Shown piece by piece: positions 42,496 through 51,419 of a stretch of DNA of 64,000 bases. The first letter of the stretch is position 1, and every line of letters starts with the position of its first letter. The notes beneath the pieces were generated by a model that saw only the letters and a list, made by a program, of their open reading frames with translations, made no database searches and was not told the DNA's origin. Source of the stretch: Xylanimicrobium pachnodae JCM 13526 = NBRC 107786 (GTDB lineage Bacteria > Actinomycetota > Actinomycetes > Actinomycetales > Cellulomonadaceae). Location: the NCBI GenBank assembly GCA_001592145.1, contig BCWJ01000005.1, forward strand, positions 124,001 through 188,000, given 5' to 3'. A program made the position numbers and the translations under genes.

Positions 42496-42513
42496 TTCGA
42501 ACAAATGTTCGAA
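42496..42513 (-). promoter_or_regulatory. LexA (SOS) box
   Basis: TTCGAACAAATGTTCGAA is a perfect palindrome matching the actinobacterial SOS consensus TCGAAC(N4)GTTCGA. It lies upstream of the DUF222/HNH gene, predicting induction by DNA damage. The rest of 42388-42762 holds no gene. Confidence 0.88.
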
Positions 42514-42749
42514 CCGTAAGTCCAGGCTACCGGAGCGCAGGCAGATTGCAAGTGAAACGCCAGGTCAGAAGCTCTTTTGTGCATAACTGTGGATGTCCAC
42601 AGGTGCCCGTCGCCCCGCATGCGCGCCATGCCGCCGCGCGACCGGCTGCCGATGGCCGGAATGCTCGCCACGTGGTCATGCGTGGCGGCCGCCGGTCCCG
42701 CCGGATCTCTGAGCCGACATTGCCGGTGCCGGGCGAGGCTGCCGGCGGC

Positions 42750-42762
42750 TATGGTCGCGGCC
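42750..42762 (+). promoter_or_regulatory. Probable leaderless -10 element
   Basis: TATGGT (42750-42755) lies seven bases before GTG 42763 with no ribosome site, the usual spacing for leaderless actinobacterial transcripts. This favours GTG 42763 over ATG 42751, which would be within the -10. Confidence 0.55.
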
Positions 42763-43589
42763 GTGGCGCTCCCCGTGCTCTGGATCTGCGGCCCCCCGGG
42801 GGTGGGTAAGTCGACGGTCGGCTGGGAGGTGCGACAGCGGATCGCCGCGGGCGGTGCGGACCTCGCGTACGTCGACGTCGACCAGCTCGGGATCTGCTAC
42901 CCCGAGCCCGAGAGCGACCCGTCTCGCACCCGACTCCAGGCTCGCGTCCTCGCGAGGATGATCGACGGGTTCGCGGCCGAGGGGGCGAGCGGCGTCGTGG
43001 TCAGCGGCGTGACCGATCCGGAGAGCGGCCCGCATGGCGACCTGCTTCCGAACGCCGACCTGACCGTCGTCCGGCTCGACGCCGACGCCGCGACGCTTCG
43101 CACCCGACTCACGGGCCGCGGTTCCGACGACCTGGTCGACGGAGCGCTGCGGGATGCCACGACGCTCGCCGCTTCGACCTTCGCGGACCGGGTGGTGACG
43201 ACGACGGGCGTCGACGTCGGAGGGGTCGTGGACCAGATTGTCGCCGATGTCGCCGGCGCCGCCGCTTGGCAGGGCAGTGGCACGGTGTCAGGCGTGCGGT
43301 CGCCGGCCACGGTCGCGGCAGCGCCGGACCTGCCTCCTGGCGCGTCGACCGGTCGCATCCTGCTTCTGGCCGGCCCGACCGGTGTCGGGAAGTCCACCAT
43401 CGGGTTCCCGGTGTTCCTGCAGTCGCTCGGCTCGGGCGGCGTGGCCTGTCCGCGGCGCGGTTGCGCGAGGTTGCCGCCGGTGCGGTCCGTGATGCGGTGC
43501 TCGATGCGACTGTCCCCGGCGTCGTCGTGGATACGACAGGCCGCGCCGCGTGGGACGTGGCGACGGAACTCACCGGCCTGTGGTCCTGA
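42763..43589 (+). pseudogene. Two-domain P-loop protein with broken second domain
   Basis: The first half is an intact shikimate-kinase-like P-loop ATPase: LWICGPPGVGKSTVGWEV, AYVDVDQLGICYPEPESDP, GASGVVVSGVTDPESG and a C-terminal VVTTTGVDVGGVVDQI. Proteins of this kind known to me carry a second similar domain. Here it begins (ILLLAGPTGVGKSTIGFPVF), then after about 43440 the sense continues in another frame (SAARLREVAAGAVRDAVLDA; VVVDTTGRAAWDVATEL) to TGA 43589. The middle of domain two, with the VDxDQ box, is missing. Without the shift the frame runs into repeat sequence until 43809. The first domain may still be made and active. Confidence 0.65.
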
Positions 43590-43696
43590 GCCAGGAGTGG
43601 TCGGGCCGGACCACTGCGCGTCGCGTGGCTTGACCTGGCTCAGGAGCGCCCGCGGGCACCGGGCGACTTGTCGGTCCGCCGGCGGCGTCGCCCCGC

Positions 43697-43788
43697 AGGG
43701 TCGGCGCGGCAGGGTCGGCGCGGCAGGGTCGGCGCGGCAGGGTTGGCGCGGCAGGGTTGGCGCGGCAGGGTCGGCGCGCCAGGGTCGC
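43697..43788 (+). repeat. 14-bp intergenic tandem repeats
   Basis: Six to seven near-identical units (ggcgcggcagggtc) between two convergent genes, ending two bases before the stop of the O-methyltransferase. The unit length is not a multiple of three, unlike the repeats inside genes. Confidence 0.9.
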
Positions 43789-43789
43789 C

Positions 43790-44506
43790 TCAGCGGCGTC
43801 GGGCGATGATGACGCCGTCCCAGCCCTTGATGCCGACGGTCTGCAGGGCGGTGGCATCGAGCTCGGGGTTCGTGGCGATGTCCTGAGCGACGGCACGCAC
43901 ACCCTGGACGCGGGGTTCGTCGCTGTCCCGGTCCGTCACCGCCCCGTCGCGTACCACGTTGTCGATGACGATGACGGCGCCCGACGTCGTGAGCCGCAGG
44001 GCGGCGGCGAGGTAGGCCGGGTTGGACGGCTTGTCGGCGTCGATGAACACCAGGTCGAACGGCTCCGCGCCGTCGTCGATCAGGCGTTGCGCCGACTCGG
44101 CGGCGGGGCCGACCTGCACGTCGACCCACTCGCGCACCCCTGCCCGCCGCAGGTTGGTGCGCGCGATCTGCGCGTTGTGCTCCTCGAGCTCGAGCGTGAC
44201 CACGCGACCCTGGGGGCCGACGGCCCGCGCGAACCAGATGGTCGAGTACCCGGCCAGGGTCCCGAACTCCAGCACCCGCCGGGCGCCCGAGAGGTGGGTC
44301 AGGAGCCCGAGCAGCGCGCCCTGGTTCGGGGCGACCTCCGCGTTCGGCATCGTTGTCGCGGCGCCCGACTCGCGTGCCGCGACGAGCGCGTCGTCCTCCG
44401 GAACCAGCAGGGCCGAGAAGTACGCGTCGACGTCGCGCCAGGCGGCCGGAGACTCGTACCGGTTGATGACGGTAGGACCTGCAGCGTCGGGGGTCATGCC
44501 CGTCAT
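43790..44506 (-). CDS. Class I SAM-dependent O-methyltransferase
   Basis: 238 residues, of the catechol/caffeoyl-CoA O-methyltransferase type. SAM motif I is VLEFGTLAGYSTIWFARAVG, followed by VTLELEEHNAQIARTNLRRA; the metal-binding and substrate region FDLVFIDADKPSNPAYL and VIDNVVRDGAV are typical. ATG 44506 overlaps the stop of the hydrolase gene upstream (ATGA), so they form a coupled pair; ATG 44497 is an alternative. Substrate unknown; the partner hydrolase may supply or remove it. Confidence 0.92.
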   Translation of the reverse strand: MTGMTPDAAGPTVINRYESPAAWRDVDAYFSALLVPEDDALVAARESGAATTMPNAEVAPNQGALLGLLTHLSGARRVLEFGTLAGYSTIWFARAVGPQGRVVTLELEEHNAQIARTNLRRAGVREWVDVQVGPAAESAQRLIDDGAEPFDLVFIDADKPSNPAYLAAALRLTTSGAVIVIDNVVRDGAVTDRDSDEPRVQGVRAVAQDIATNPELDATALQTVGIKGWDGVIIARRR

Positions 44507-45501
44507 GGTGCCAACCCGACGGCAGCGTGGCCAGGGGGAGGGTGCGCGGGTGTGCGCCAGCGGAGGACCGCAGCGTCCCGCCCCAGATCCCGCCCCAGAT
44601 CCCGTCCCCGGTCCCGCCCCACGTCCCCCTCCAGGAAGCCGCGCAGGATGCGCACCCACGGCTCGAATGCGTCGAGGTGGGCGTCGTGGCCGGCGCCCGG
44701 GATGTCGGCACGCCGGGTGTGGGGCCGACGCCGGATCAGCTCGTCGCGCTGCGCGGCGGTGAACATCCCGTGCTCGGCGAACACGGCGAGGGTGGGGACC
44801 TGCAGCGCCTCCCACTCGGCCCAGCGGGGCTCATGGACCGCGGCGATGGCCCGCTCCATGACGTCCGCGTCGAACCGAGGCCGCAGACCGTCCTCGACGG
44901 GTTCGAGCGCGTCCACCCAGGCGCGGGCCAGCGGTGACTCGCCGAGGAACGCCCGCGCGCCCGCGACGTCGGAGAACGGCGTCGGCCAGGAGGCGAAGAA
45001 GGCGCCGAGCTCGCGGGCATCCTCGGCACGGTCGCTGCCCGCGACGTGACCTTCCAGCAGCACCAGGCGGTCCACCAGGTCGGGCCGGGCCGCCGCGACC
45101 AGCAGGGCGGTGTGGGCGCCCATGGACTGGCCGGCCAGGGACACCCGCTGCCCGGGCAGGAGCTGTTCGATGACGGCGACGACGTCGTCGACGTACGCCT
45201 GGCGGGACACGTCGGCCGGGCGGCGGGTGCTGCCGCCGTGGCCGCGCTGGTCGATGAGCAGCACGTGGAACGCGTCGGTGAGCGCGTCGGCCGTGGGGAG
45301 CAGCTCGCGCGCGCTGCCTGCCAGGCCGTGCAGCAGGACGACGGCGGGCCCGGCGCCGCCCCGGTCCGTCACCGCGAGGCGCACGTCGCCGCGCCGGACC
45401 GTCACCTGCGCTGTGAACTCCGCTGTGAACTCCGCTGTGACCTGCGCTGTGAACTCCGCTGTGAACTCTGCTGTGACCTGCACCGTCTCCCGTGTCGTCA
45501 T
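44503..45501 (-). CDS. Alpha/beta hydrolase with repeat-extended ends
   Basis: 332 residues. After a 35-residue repeat leader (VTAEFTAEFTAQVTAEF type) the fold begins: VVLLHGLAGSARELLP, LIDQRGHGGSTR, nucleophile elbow LAGQSMGAHTALL and base His in IPGAGHDAHLDAFEPW. The C-terminal ~45 residues include GRDRGRDLGRDLGRD from a second tandem array. The core matches standard proteins of ~260-270 residues, so both ends look like later additions. ATG 45501. Coupled to the O-methyltransferase; a role in a small secondary pathway is possible. Confidence 0.88.
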   Translation of the reverse strand: MTTRETVQVTAEFTAEFTAQVTAEFTAEFTAQVTVRRGDVRLAVTDRGGAGPAVVLLHGLAGSARELLPTADALTDAFHVLLIDQRGHGGSTRRPADVSRQAYVDDVVAVIEQLLPGQRVSLAGQSMGAHTALLVAAARPDLVDRLVLLEGHVAGSDRAEDARELGAFFASWPTPFSDVAGARAFLGESPLARAWVDALEPVEDGLRPRFDADVMERAIAAVHEPRWAEWEALQVPTLAVFAEHGMFTAAQRDELIRRRPHTRRADIPGAGHDAHLDAFEPWVRILRGFLEGDVGRDRGRDLGRDLGRDAAVLRWRTPAHPPPGHAAVGLAP

Positions 45502-45616
45502 GCGGGCATCGTCCCAGGCAGTCGTGGCCAGCACCGCCACCGTCCGCACCGCCGCCGTCCGCGCCGCCGCCACCGCTGACAGCCGTCGCCGACAGCCGCC
45601 GTCGCCGACAGCCAGG

Positions 45617-47920
45617 TCACGGCAGGCGCGTGAACCCCTCGGCGACGACCCGCCAGGACGTGGGGAAGCCGGGTGCGGGCACATCGGGGGCCCCGTCCCA
45701 ACCGCCCGCCATGAGTGCCACGGCGATCAGCAGCCCCCCGTTGCCGGGCAGGTACACGGGTAGCGCGGACGTCTGGTAGTTGTGCCCGTTGGGGAGGAAC
45801 TCGTTCTTCCCGTGCTGCGCCAGGAGCCAGTCGACGGCCGCCTCGGCCCGGCCCAGGCGCGCGGCGGTCATGGCGCCCATCGCGTAGTCCCAGCCCCACG
45901 TGGACTCCCAGTCCCAGTCGCGGACGACGTCGTCGAGCGTGGCGCCCATGACCTCGGCGTCGACGAGGCCCGTGGCGGGGACGACGCCGAGCGCGGCGAG
46001 CATGGACGGGTGGTCCGTGCGCACCGTCCACGGCTCGCCCGCCACGGCCGGGTACACGCCGTCGTGGGGTTGCGGGCGCCGCATCCCGACGGCAACGTCC
46101 CGCCAGCGCTGCGGGACGTGCTCCCCGAGCCGTTCGAACCAGGTCACCGCCGCCCCCAGCGCCCACGCCCAGTACGCGAGCTCGAACGTCGGATCTGCGG
46201 TGGTGGCGCGCGCGGGCGCGTACGCCTCCTGCGCCGGGACCAGGGGTGCCGGCAGGTGGAACCCGTCGTCGTCCCGCCACGCGAAGGACGCCATGAAGTC
46301 GGCCGTCTCCCGGACGATCGGCGCCCAGCGGTGCAGCGTCCGCGCCGTCGGGCGGGCCCGGTACGAGAGCTCCGCGAGGTACACGGGGTGCGGCTGCTGC
46401 CACACCAGGAACGGGCCGATGCTCGACGGCGTCTCCGTGCCCGACGGGTCCGTCTGCTTGGGCCAGCGCGCCCCCGCGAACCCCTGACGGGCGGCCGTCG
46501 CCCGGGCGGGCCCCAGGATCGTCCCGTACCAGGCGAGCGTGCGTTCCAGCAGGTGGGGGCGGCCCCACAGCGGGAACGCGGCCGTGTGCCACCACGTCAT
46601 CTCCAGATGGAACCGGCCACGCCACGAGTTGAGCATCAGCCCCGTCTCGGCGGGCGGGGTGGAGCCCGCCCCGTTGATCGCCGTGAGGTACTGCGACAGC
46701 ACGACGCGCCGCTCCAGCTCGGCCGCGCGCGGGTCGGCGGTCCCGTCGGCGCTCACCGCCTCGAAGCTCACCGCCGCGCCGTCGGCCCAGAACCGGGTCC
46801 ACCAGCGTGCGGCCGCGCGCACCACGTCGTCGACGCCGTCGGCGGGGACGACGCCGCTGCTGCCGACGTCGCTGCCGCCGACGTCGCTGCCGCCGACGCT
46901 GCTGCCGACGTCGCTGCCGCTGCCGACGCCGCTGCCGTGCGCGAACGCGATGACGGCGCTCAGCGCTTCGCCTCGCGCGACGATCCGTACCCGGTGCGGC
47001 GCAGGCGTGGCCCCGGGACCCCCACCGGAGTGCAACCCGCCGGAGTGGACCCCGTCGGTGCGGATCGCAGCGGTGTACCGGGTCGCGTCGAGCACACGCC
47101 CGACGACGTACCCGCCGTCGGTGGCAGTGACGGTGGTGGTGTGCGCGCCGGGGCGGTCCCAGTCCTGCGCGCCACCCCACGACGCCGATCCGTACGGGAA
47201 GGCGAGCTCGATCCCGAACGGCACCGTGGGCCCACCGGTGCGCCGCACCCGCACGGCGAGCTCGTCCCGCTCGGGGTGCACCGCCGTCGTGACCTCGAAG
47301 CGCGTGCCGCGCACCGTGAAGCGCGAGGTGAGAACGCCGCGGCCCAGGTCGAGCCGCTGGTCGACGTCGGCGACGTCACCCCCCGTGAGGTCACCTCCCG
47401 CTGTGACCCCTCCCGCTGTGACCCCGCCCGCTGTGACCCCTCCCGCCAGCCACAACCCCACCCGGCCCAGGTCGATGCGGTGCGGGTTGCCGCGCAGCCA
47501 CTCCTCGGCGGCGCTCGCGGCCGTCGCGGACGCGCCCGTCGTGGTGCCCCACTGCACGGCGGACAGGTCCACGTACGGGACCGCGCCGCGTGGCGAGTCG
47601 TACGTGCGCAGCGCCGCCTCGATCGTGGGGTCGGGGGTGCCGGGCGGGACGCCGGGCTGCGCGTCGAACGGGATGCTGTGCCAGCCCCACTGCGCCATCG
47701 TGCCCAGCAGGGTGCCCACGGGCCGCCCCTGCTCATCCGTCACCGGGTACGCATCGGGCAGGGTCTGCAGCCCGGTGACGTCAGCGGTGAACGCGAGCTC
47801 TCCGTTGCCCACCTGGAGCGGGGAACGCGGGTCGATGCCGGTGACGTGCGGCGAGTGCCGGGCCAGCAGCGCCGCCCGGTCGACACGCCCGTGCGCCGGG
47901 ACGGCGTAGGGGGACGTCAC
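45617..47920 (-). CDS. Cytoplasmic six-hairpin glycoside hydrolase (GH65/GH95-like)
   Basis: 767 residues, no signal peptide. The N-terminal beta domain (about 1-330; SPLQVGNGELAFTADVTGLQ) precedes an (alpha/alpha)6 barrel with NSWRGRFHLEMTWWHTAAFP, RWPKQTDPSGTETPSSIGPF and WESTWGWDYAMGA. The exact CAZy family cannot be fixed by eye. Two Gly-rich insertions come from tandem repeats (GGVTA x3 near residue 160; GSDVG repeats near 330-350). GTG 47920 overlaps the oxidoreductase stop. It lies downstream of the rhamnose importer, so it probably cleaves an imported rhamnose-containing oligosaccharide (inference). Confidence 0.82.
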   Translation of the reverse strand: MTSPYAVPAHGRVDRAALLARHSPHVTGIDPRSPLQVGNGELAFTADVTGLQTLPDAYPVTDEQGRPVGTLLGTMAQWGWHSIPFDAQPGVPPGTPDPTIEAALRTYDSPRGAVPYVDLSAVQWGTTTGASATAASAAEEWLRGNPHRIDLGRVGLWLAGGVTAGGVTAGGVTAGGDLTGGDVADVDQRLDLGRGVLTSRFTVRGTRFEVTTAVHPERDELAVRVRRTGGPTVPFGIELAFPYGSASWGGAQDWDRPGAHTTTVTATDGGYVVGRVLDATRYTAAIRTDGVHSGGLHSGGGPGATPAPHRVRIVARGEALSAVIAFAHGSGVGSGSDVGSSVGGSDVGGSDVGSSGVVPADGVDDVVRAAARWWTRFWADGAAVSFEAVSADGTADPRAAELERRVVLSQYLTAINGAGSTPPAETGLMLNSWRGRFHLEMTWWHTAAFPLWGRPHLLERTLAWYGTILGPARATAARQGFAGARWPKQTDPSGTETPSSIGPFLVWQQPHPVYLAELSYRARPTARTLHRWAPIVRETADFMASFAWRDDDGFHLPAPLVPAQEAYAPARATTADPTFELAYWAWALGAAVTWFERLGEHVPQRWRDVAVGMRRPQPHDGVYPAVAGEPWTVRTDHPSMLAALGVVPATGLVDAEVMGATLDDVVRDWDWESTWGWDYAMGAMTAARLGRAEAAVDWLLAQHGKNEFLPNGHNYQTSALPVYLPGNGGLLIAVALMAGGWDGAPDVPAPGFPTSWRVVAEGFTRLP

Positions 47921-49404
47921 GCCGGCCCAGCGCCCAGCTCGATGCCCAGACCCAGGTCGGCCACCCGCACGGCCGCTCCCGTGCGCAGCGACTCGTTGGC
48001 GGCGATGCCCACGGCCACGGCGGCGAGACCGTCGCGGTACCCGGCCGCCCGCCCCAGGGGGTCGTCGCCGATCCGCAGGTCGCGCCGGAACACGTCCATG
48101 AGCAGGATCGCGTCGCCGCCGCCGTGCCCACCCACGCCCACCGGGATGGGCCGTTCGGTCGCTGCCTCCCAGTGCTTCTGCACGATCAGGTGCTCGCCCT
48201 CGGGCCGGATCCCCTCGGCCGCGAGCTTGGCGGCCTGCGTCTCGGGTGTGGCCGACGGGTCGAGCACCACGTGCCCGCGCTCGTCGATCACCACGACGCC
48301 GCGCTCCACGACGCTCAGCTCGGCGCGCCCCCGGGTGCCGTTGATCGCGACCGTGTACCCCTCCCAGGGGGAGTGCGCGTTGAGGGAGTAGGACATCGTG
48401 GCACCGCGCGCATAGTCCACGACGAGCGACATGTTGTCGTCGATGGTGATGGCGTGCCCGTCCGGCTCCGCGAACACGTCCCGGTCGCGCAGGTACCCGT
48501 CGTGGTGCTCGGCGTCCAGGTAGAGCGCGGCCAGGCGTGGATCGGCGGTCAGGTCGAACGACCACGGGTCTCCCGCCACACCCGTGCCCCGCACGGGCCG
48601 TTCTCCCAGCCCGCGCGCGGCGGCGTTCGCGGCCCCGTAGAACCGCAGCCCGGCGCTCGCGTACACACGCGTGGGCACGTCGCCCAGCCACCAGTTCACC
48701 AGGTCGAAGTGGTGGGAGGACTTGTGCACCAGCAGCGAGCCCGAGTTCTCCCGCTGCCGGTGCCAGCGCCGGAAGTAGTCCGCCCCGTGCACCGTGTCGA
48801 GCACCCACTCGAAGTGCACGCTGGTCACGTCGCCGATCTCGCCCGACGCGATCACCTCGCGCAGCGTCGAGTTCCGCGGTGCGTAGCGGTAGTTGAACGT
48901 CATGACGACGTCGCGGCCCGTGGCCCGCACCGAGTCGACGATGGTGCGCGCGCCCGCGGCCGTGGTGGTCAGCGGCTTCTCCACGACGACGTCGGCCCCC
49001 GCTGCCTGCGCCCGCGCCACCAGCCCGGCGTGCGTGACGTCCGGGGTCGTGACGACGACGACGTCGACGTGCTGCTCGGCCACCATGGCCTCCACGGCGT
49101 CCGGGCCGTACATGGGCAGCCCGGCCGGTCCGCCGAGCCCGAGCGTGCGCCCCACCTCCGCGTCGTAGTACGCCATGCGGGTGGGGTTGGTGTCGCACCA
49201 GGCGACCAGCTCGGCGACGTCGGCGTGCGGGCCCGTGATCGCGTCGACGTACATCCCGGCGCGGTGCCCCGTTCCGACGACGGCGTAGCGGCGTCGGGGC
49301 CGCCCGGCGGGCACGGGCGCGAACCGCGGCACGACGGCGGGGTCGCCCTGCGCGGAGGTGGCGGATGCGGGCCGGGGCGCGGTGGGGTTCTGGTCGTGGG
49401 ACAT
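47917..49404 (-). CDS. Gfo/Idh/MocA-family oxidoreductase
   Basis: 495 residues, NAD(P)-dependent sugar oxidoreductase family. The Rossmann fold begins YAVVGTGHRAGMYVDAITG (about 40-58), with VVVVTTPDVTHAGLVARAQA and the catalytic-region VVVEKPLTTT. The C-terminal domain has MTFNYRYAPRNSTLREVIAS and HHFDLVNWWLGDVPTRVYA. ATG 49404 has GGAG six bases upstream. It precedes and overlaps the glycosidase. It may oxidise or epimerise a sugar so that the glycosidase can act, as in redox-type glycosidic cleavage, but this is speculative. Confidence 0.88.
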   Translation of the reverse strand: MSHDQNPTAPRPASATSAQGDPAVVPRFAPVPAGRPRRRYAVVGTGHRAGMYVDAITGPHADVAELVAWCDTNPTRMAYYDAEVGRTLGLGGPAGLPMYGPDAVEAMVAEQHVDVVVVTTPDVTHAGLVARAQAAGADVVVEKPLTTTAAGARTIVDSVRATGRDVVMTFNYRYAPRNSTLREVIASGEIGDVTSVHFEWVLDTVHGADYFRRWHRQRENSGSLLVHKSSHHFDLVNWWLGDVPTRVYASAGLRFYGAANAAARGLGERPVRGTGVAGDPWSFDLTADPRLAALYLDAEHHDGYLRDRDVFAEPDGHAITIDDNMSLVVDYARGATMSYSLNAHSPWEGYTVAINGTRGRAELSVVERGVVVIDERGHVVLDPSATPETQAAKLAAEGIRPEGEHLIVQKHWEAATERPIPVGVGGHGGGDAILLMDVFRRDLRIGDDPLGRAAGYRDGLAAVAVGIAANESLRTGAAVRVADLGLGIELGAGPA

Positions 49405-49529
49405 CGATGCTCCGTTCAGCGCTGGGGGCGAGGGGGGCGGACGGGATGGCGGGGGTGGCACGCCGGACGGCGGGGGAGGCGACGGCGGGGGAGGCGGTAG
49501 CGTCGGGGCGCCCCGAGGAAGGGAGAGGC

Positions 49530-50429
49530 ATGCCCCGCCTGGACGAGATCCAGCTTCGCGACCCGTTCGTCGTCGTCGAGGACGACCACTACTACTTGTT
49601 CGGCTCGACCGACCCGGACATCTGGCGGGCCGACGGCATCGGGTTCGATGCCTACCGGGGCACGGCCCCGGGCGTGATGGACACCTTCGACGGCCCGTTC
49701 GAGGTGTTCCGCCCACCGGCGGGGTTCTGGTCGCGGACGAACTTCTGGGCGCCGGAGGTGCACGTCTGGCAGGGCCGGCACTACCTGTTCGCCACGTTCC
49801 GGCCCGTGGCGGGCCGCCGCGGCACGGCCGTGCTGCGCTCCGCGGGCGGGCTGCTGGGACCGTACGAGCCGTGGTCGCCCGGCCCGGTGACCCCGGCAGG
49901 GTGGGAGTGCCTGGACGGCACGCTGCACGTGGACCCGGACGGCATGCCGTGGCTGGTGTTCTGCCACGAGTGGCAGCAGGTGGGTGACGGCACGGTCGAG
50001 GCGATGCGCCTGGCGCCCGACCTGCGGGCGGCCGCCTCCGAGCCGACCACGCTGTTCTCCGCGTCGCAGGCACCGTGGGCCGCGCCGCTCGCGGGGCGTG
50101 CGCCCGGCTCGTACGTCACGGACGGCCCGTTCGTGTTCCGCAACGCGGCCGGGGCCCTGCGCTGCCTGTGGAGCTCGTTCGGCCCGGACGGCGCGTACCG
50201 CATCGGGGAGGCGGCGTCGTCGGGCGGGGTGCTGGGCCCGTGGACGCAGGCGGAGCAGCCGCTGTTCACGGCCGACGGCGGGCACGGCATGCTGTTCGAC
50301 GGTCCCGGCGGCGCCCGCTACCTGGCGGTGCACAGCCCCAACGCGACACCGCACGAGCGCGCGATCTTCGTCGCCGTCCGTGAGGACGGCGACGGTGCCC
50401 TGCACGCTACGGGCGACGTCGTGCGCTGA
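49530..50429 (+). CDS. GH43-like glycoside hydrolase, cytoplasmic
   Basis: 299 residues with five-bladed beta-propeller features. The first blade motif RDPFVVVEDDHYYLFGST carries the expected catalytic-base Asp, NFWAPEVHVWQGRHYLFATF the following blade, and LDGTLHVDPDGMPWLVFCHE the middle acidic residues. No signal peptide. GGAAGGGAGAGGC precedes ATG 49530. It points opposite to its neighbours, starting back to back with the oxidoreductase gene and converging with the permease. It probably removes arabinose- or xylose-like side groups from imported oligosaccharides; specificity not readable. Confidence 0.85.
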   Translation: MPRLDEIQLRDPFVVVEDDHYYLFGSTDPDIWRADGIGFDAYRGTAPGVMDTFDGPFEVFRPPAGFWSRTNFWAPEVHVWQGRHYLFATFRPVAGRRGTAVLRSAGGLLGPYEPWSPGPVTPAGWECLDGTLHVDPDGMPWLVFCHEWQQVGDGTVEAMRLAPDLRAAASEPTTLFSASQAPWAAPLAGRAPGSYVTDGPFVFRNAAGALRCLWSSFGPDGAYRIGEAASSGGVLGPWTQAEQPLFTADGGHGMLFDGPGGARYLAVHSPNATPHERAIFVAVREDGDGALHATGDVVR

Positions 50430-50459
50430 TCCGGCCACGGCTCCTGCCTCCGTGATCGC

Positions 50460-51362
50460 CTACTTGATGCCCGTGGTGGCGAACCCCTTGACGAGGTAGC
50501 GCTGGCCCACCATGAACACCACGAACAGCGGCACGAGCGACACGATCGACATGGCGAACATCGACCCGTAGTTGGACGACTCCTGCGAGTCGAGGAACCC
50601 CTTGAGCGCGATGGCCGCGGTGAACCCCGAGGGTTTGCGCAGGTAGATCAGGGGGCCGAAGAAGTCGCTCCAGGTCCAGATGAACGTGAAGATCGCCGTC
50701 GTGGCCAGGGCGGGCACCATGAGCGGCAGCGTGATGAACGCGTACATGCGCGGGTGCCCGGCGCCGTCGATACGCGCCGCCTCGAAGATCTCCTTGGGCA
50801 GCGCGCGGATGAACTGCACCATGAGGAACACGAAGAACGCGTCGGTCGCCAGGAACTTGGGCACGATGAGCGGCAGGAACGTGTTGAGCCAGTCCAGGTG
50901 CTTGAAGATGAGGAACTGCGGTACGAGCACCACGTGGAACGGCAGCATGATCGACATGAGCATGGCGGCGAACATGAGGTTGCGGCCGCGGAACCGCAGC
51001 CGTGCGAACGAGTAGGCCGCGAGCGAGCAGGAGATCAGGTTCCCGACGATCGACGCGCCCGAGATGATCATGGAGTTCATCAGGTAGTGCCCGAACGGGT
51101 ACTGCTGCGCGTTCCACGCGTGCGTGTAGTTCTCGGTGGTCAGGTGGGTGGTCAGGATCGACAGGTCCTTGAAGATGTCCTCGTTCGGCTTGAACGAGGA
51201 GACCAGCAGCCACACGAGCGGGTAGATCATCAGCGCCGCCAGTGCGATGAGCCCGAGGTGCCGCAGCGTCGCGGTGACGGCCCGGCGTCGGCGCATGCGG
51301 CGCAGGCGTGGGTCGCTCGCGGAGGTGGTGACGCGGGGTTCGAGCATCATGGTCGCGGTCAT
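50460..51362 (-). CDS. Carbohydrate ABC permease (MalG type), rhamnoside cluster
   Basis: 300 residues, six helices; the EAA loop is EIFEAARIDGAGHPRMYAFI near 195-215. Second permease of the LacI-controlled importer. The C-terminus VGQRYLVKGFATTGIK is family-typical. The start is ATG 51362; ATG 51350 is possible. No ATPase gene is present in the cluster. Confidence 0.93.
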   Translation of the reverse strand: MTATMMLEPRVTTSASDPRLRRMRRRRAVTATLRHLGLIALAALMIYPLVWLLVSSFKPNEDIFKDLSILTTHLTTENYTHAWNAQQYPFGHYLMNSMIISGASIVGNLISCSLAAYSFARLRFRGRNLMFAAMLMSIMLPFHVVLVPQFLIFKHLDWLNTFLPLIVPKFLATDAFFVFLMVQFIRALPKEIFEAARIDGAGHPRMYAFITLPLMVPALATTAIFTFIWTWSDFFGPLIYLRKPSGFTAAIALKGFLDSQESSNYGSMFAMSIVSLVPLFVVFMVGQRYLVKGFATTGIK

Positions 51363-51419
51363 CGCCGGGAGCCTCTCGTGGACGGGAACGTGGCGTGGGG
51401 GCGGGGCAGTGCCGCGCGG

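Noticed and set aside
43697-43788. CRISPR-like array
   Set aside because: Direct 14-bp tandem units with no spacers and no cas genes. The same applies to 60432-60490.
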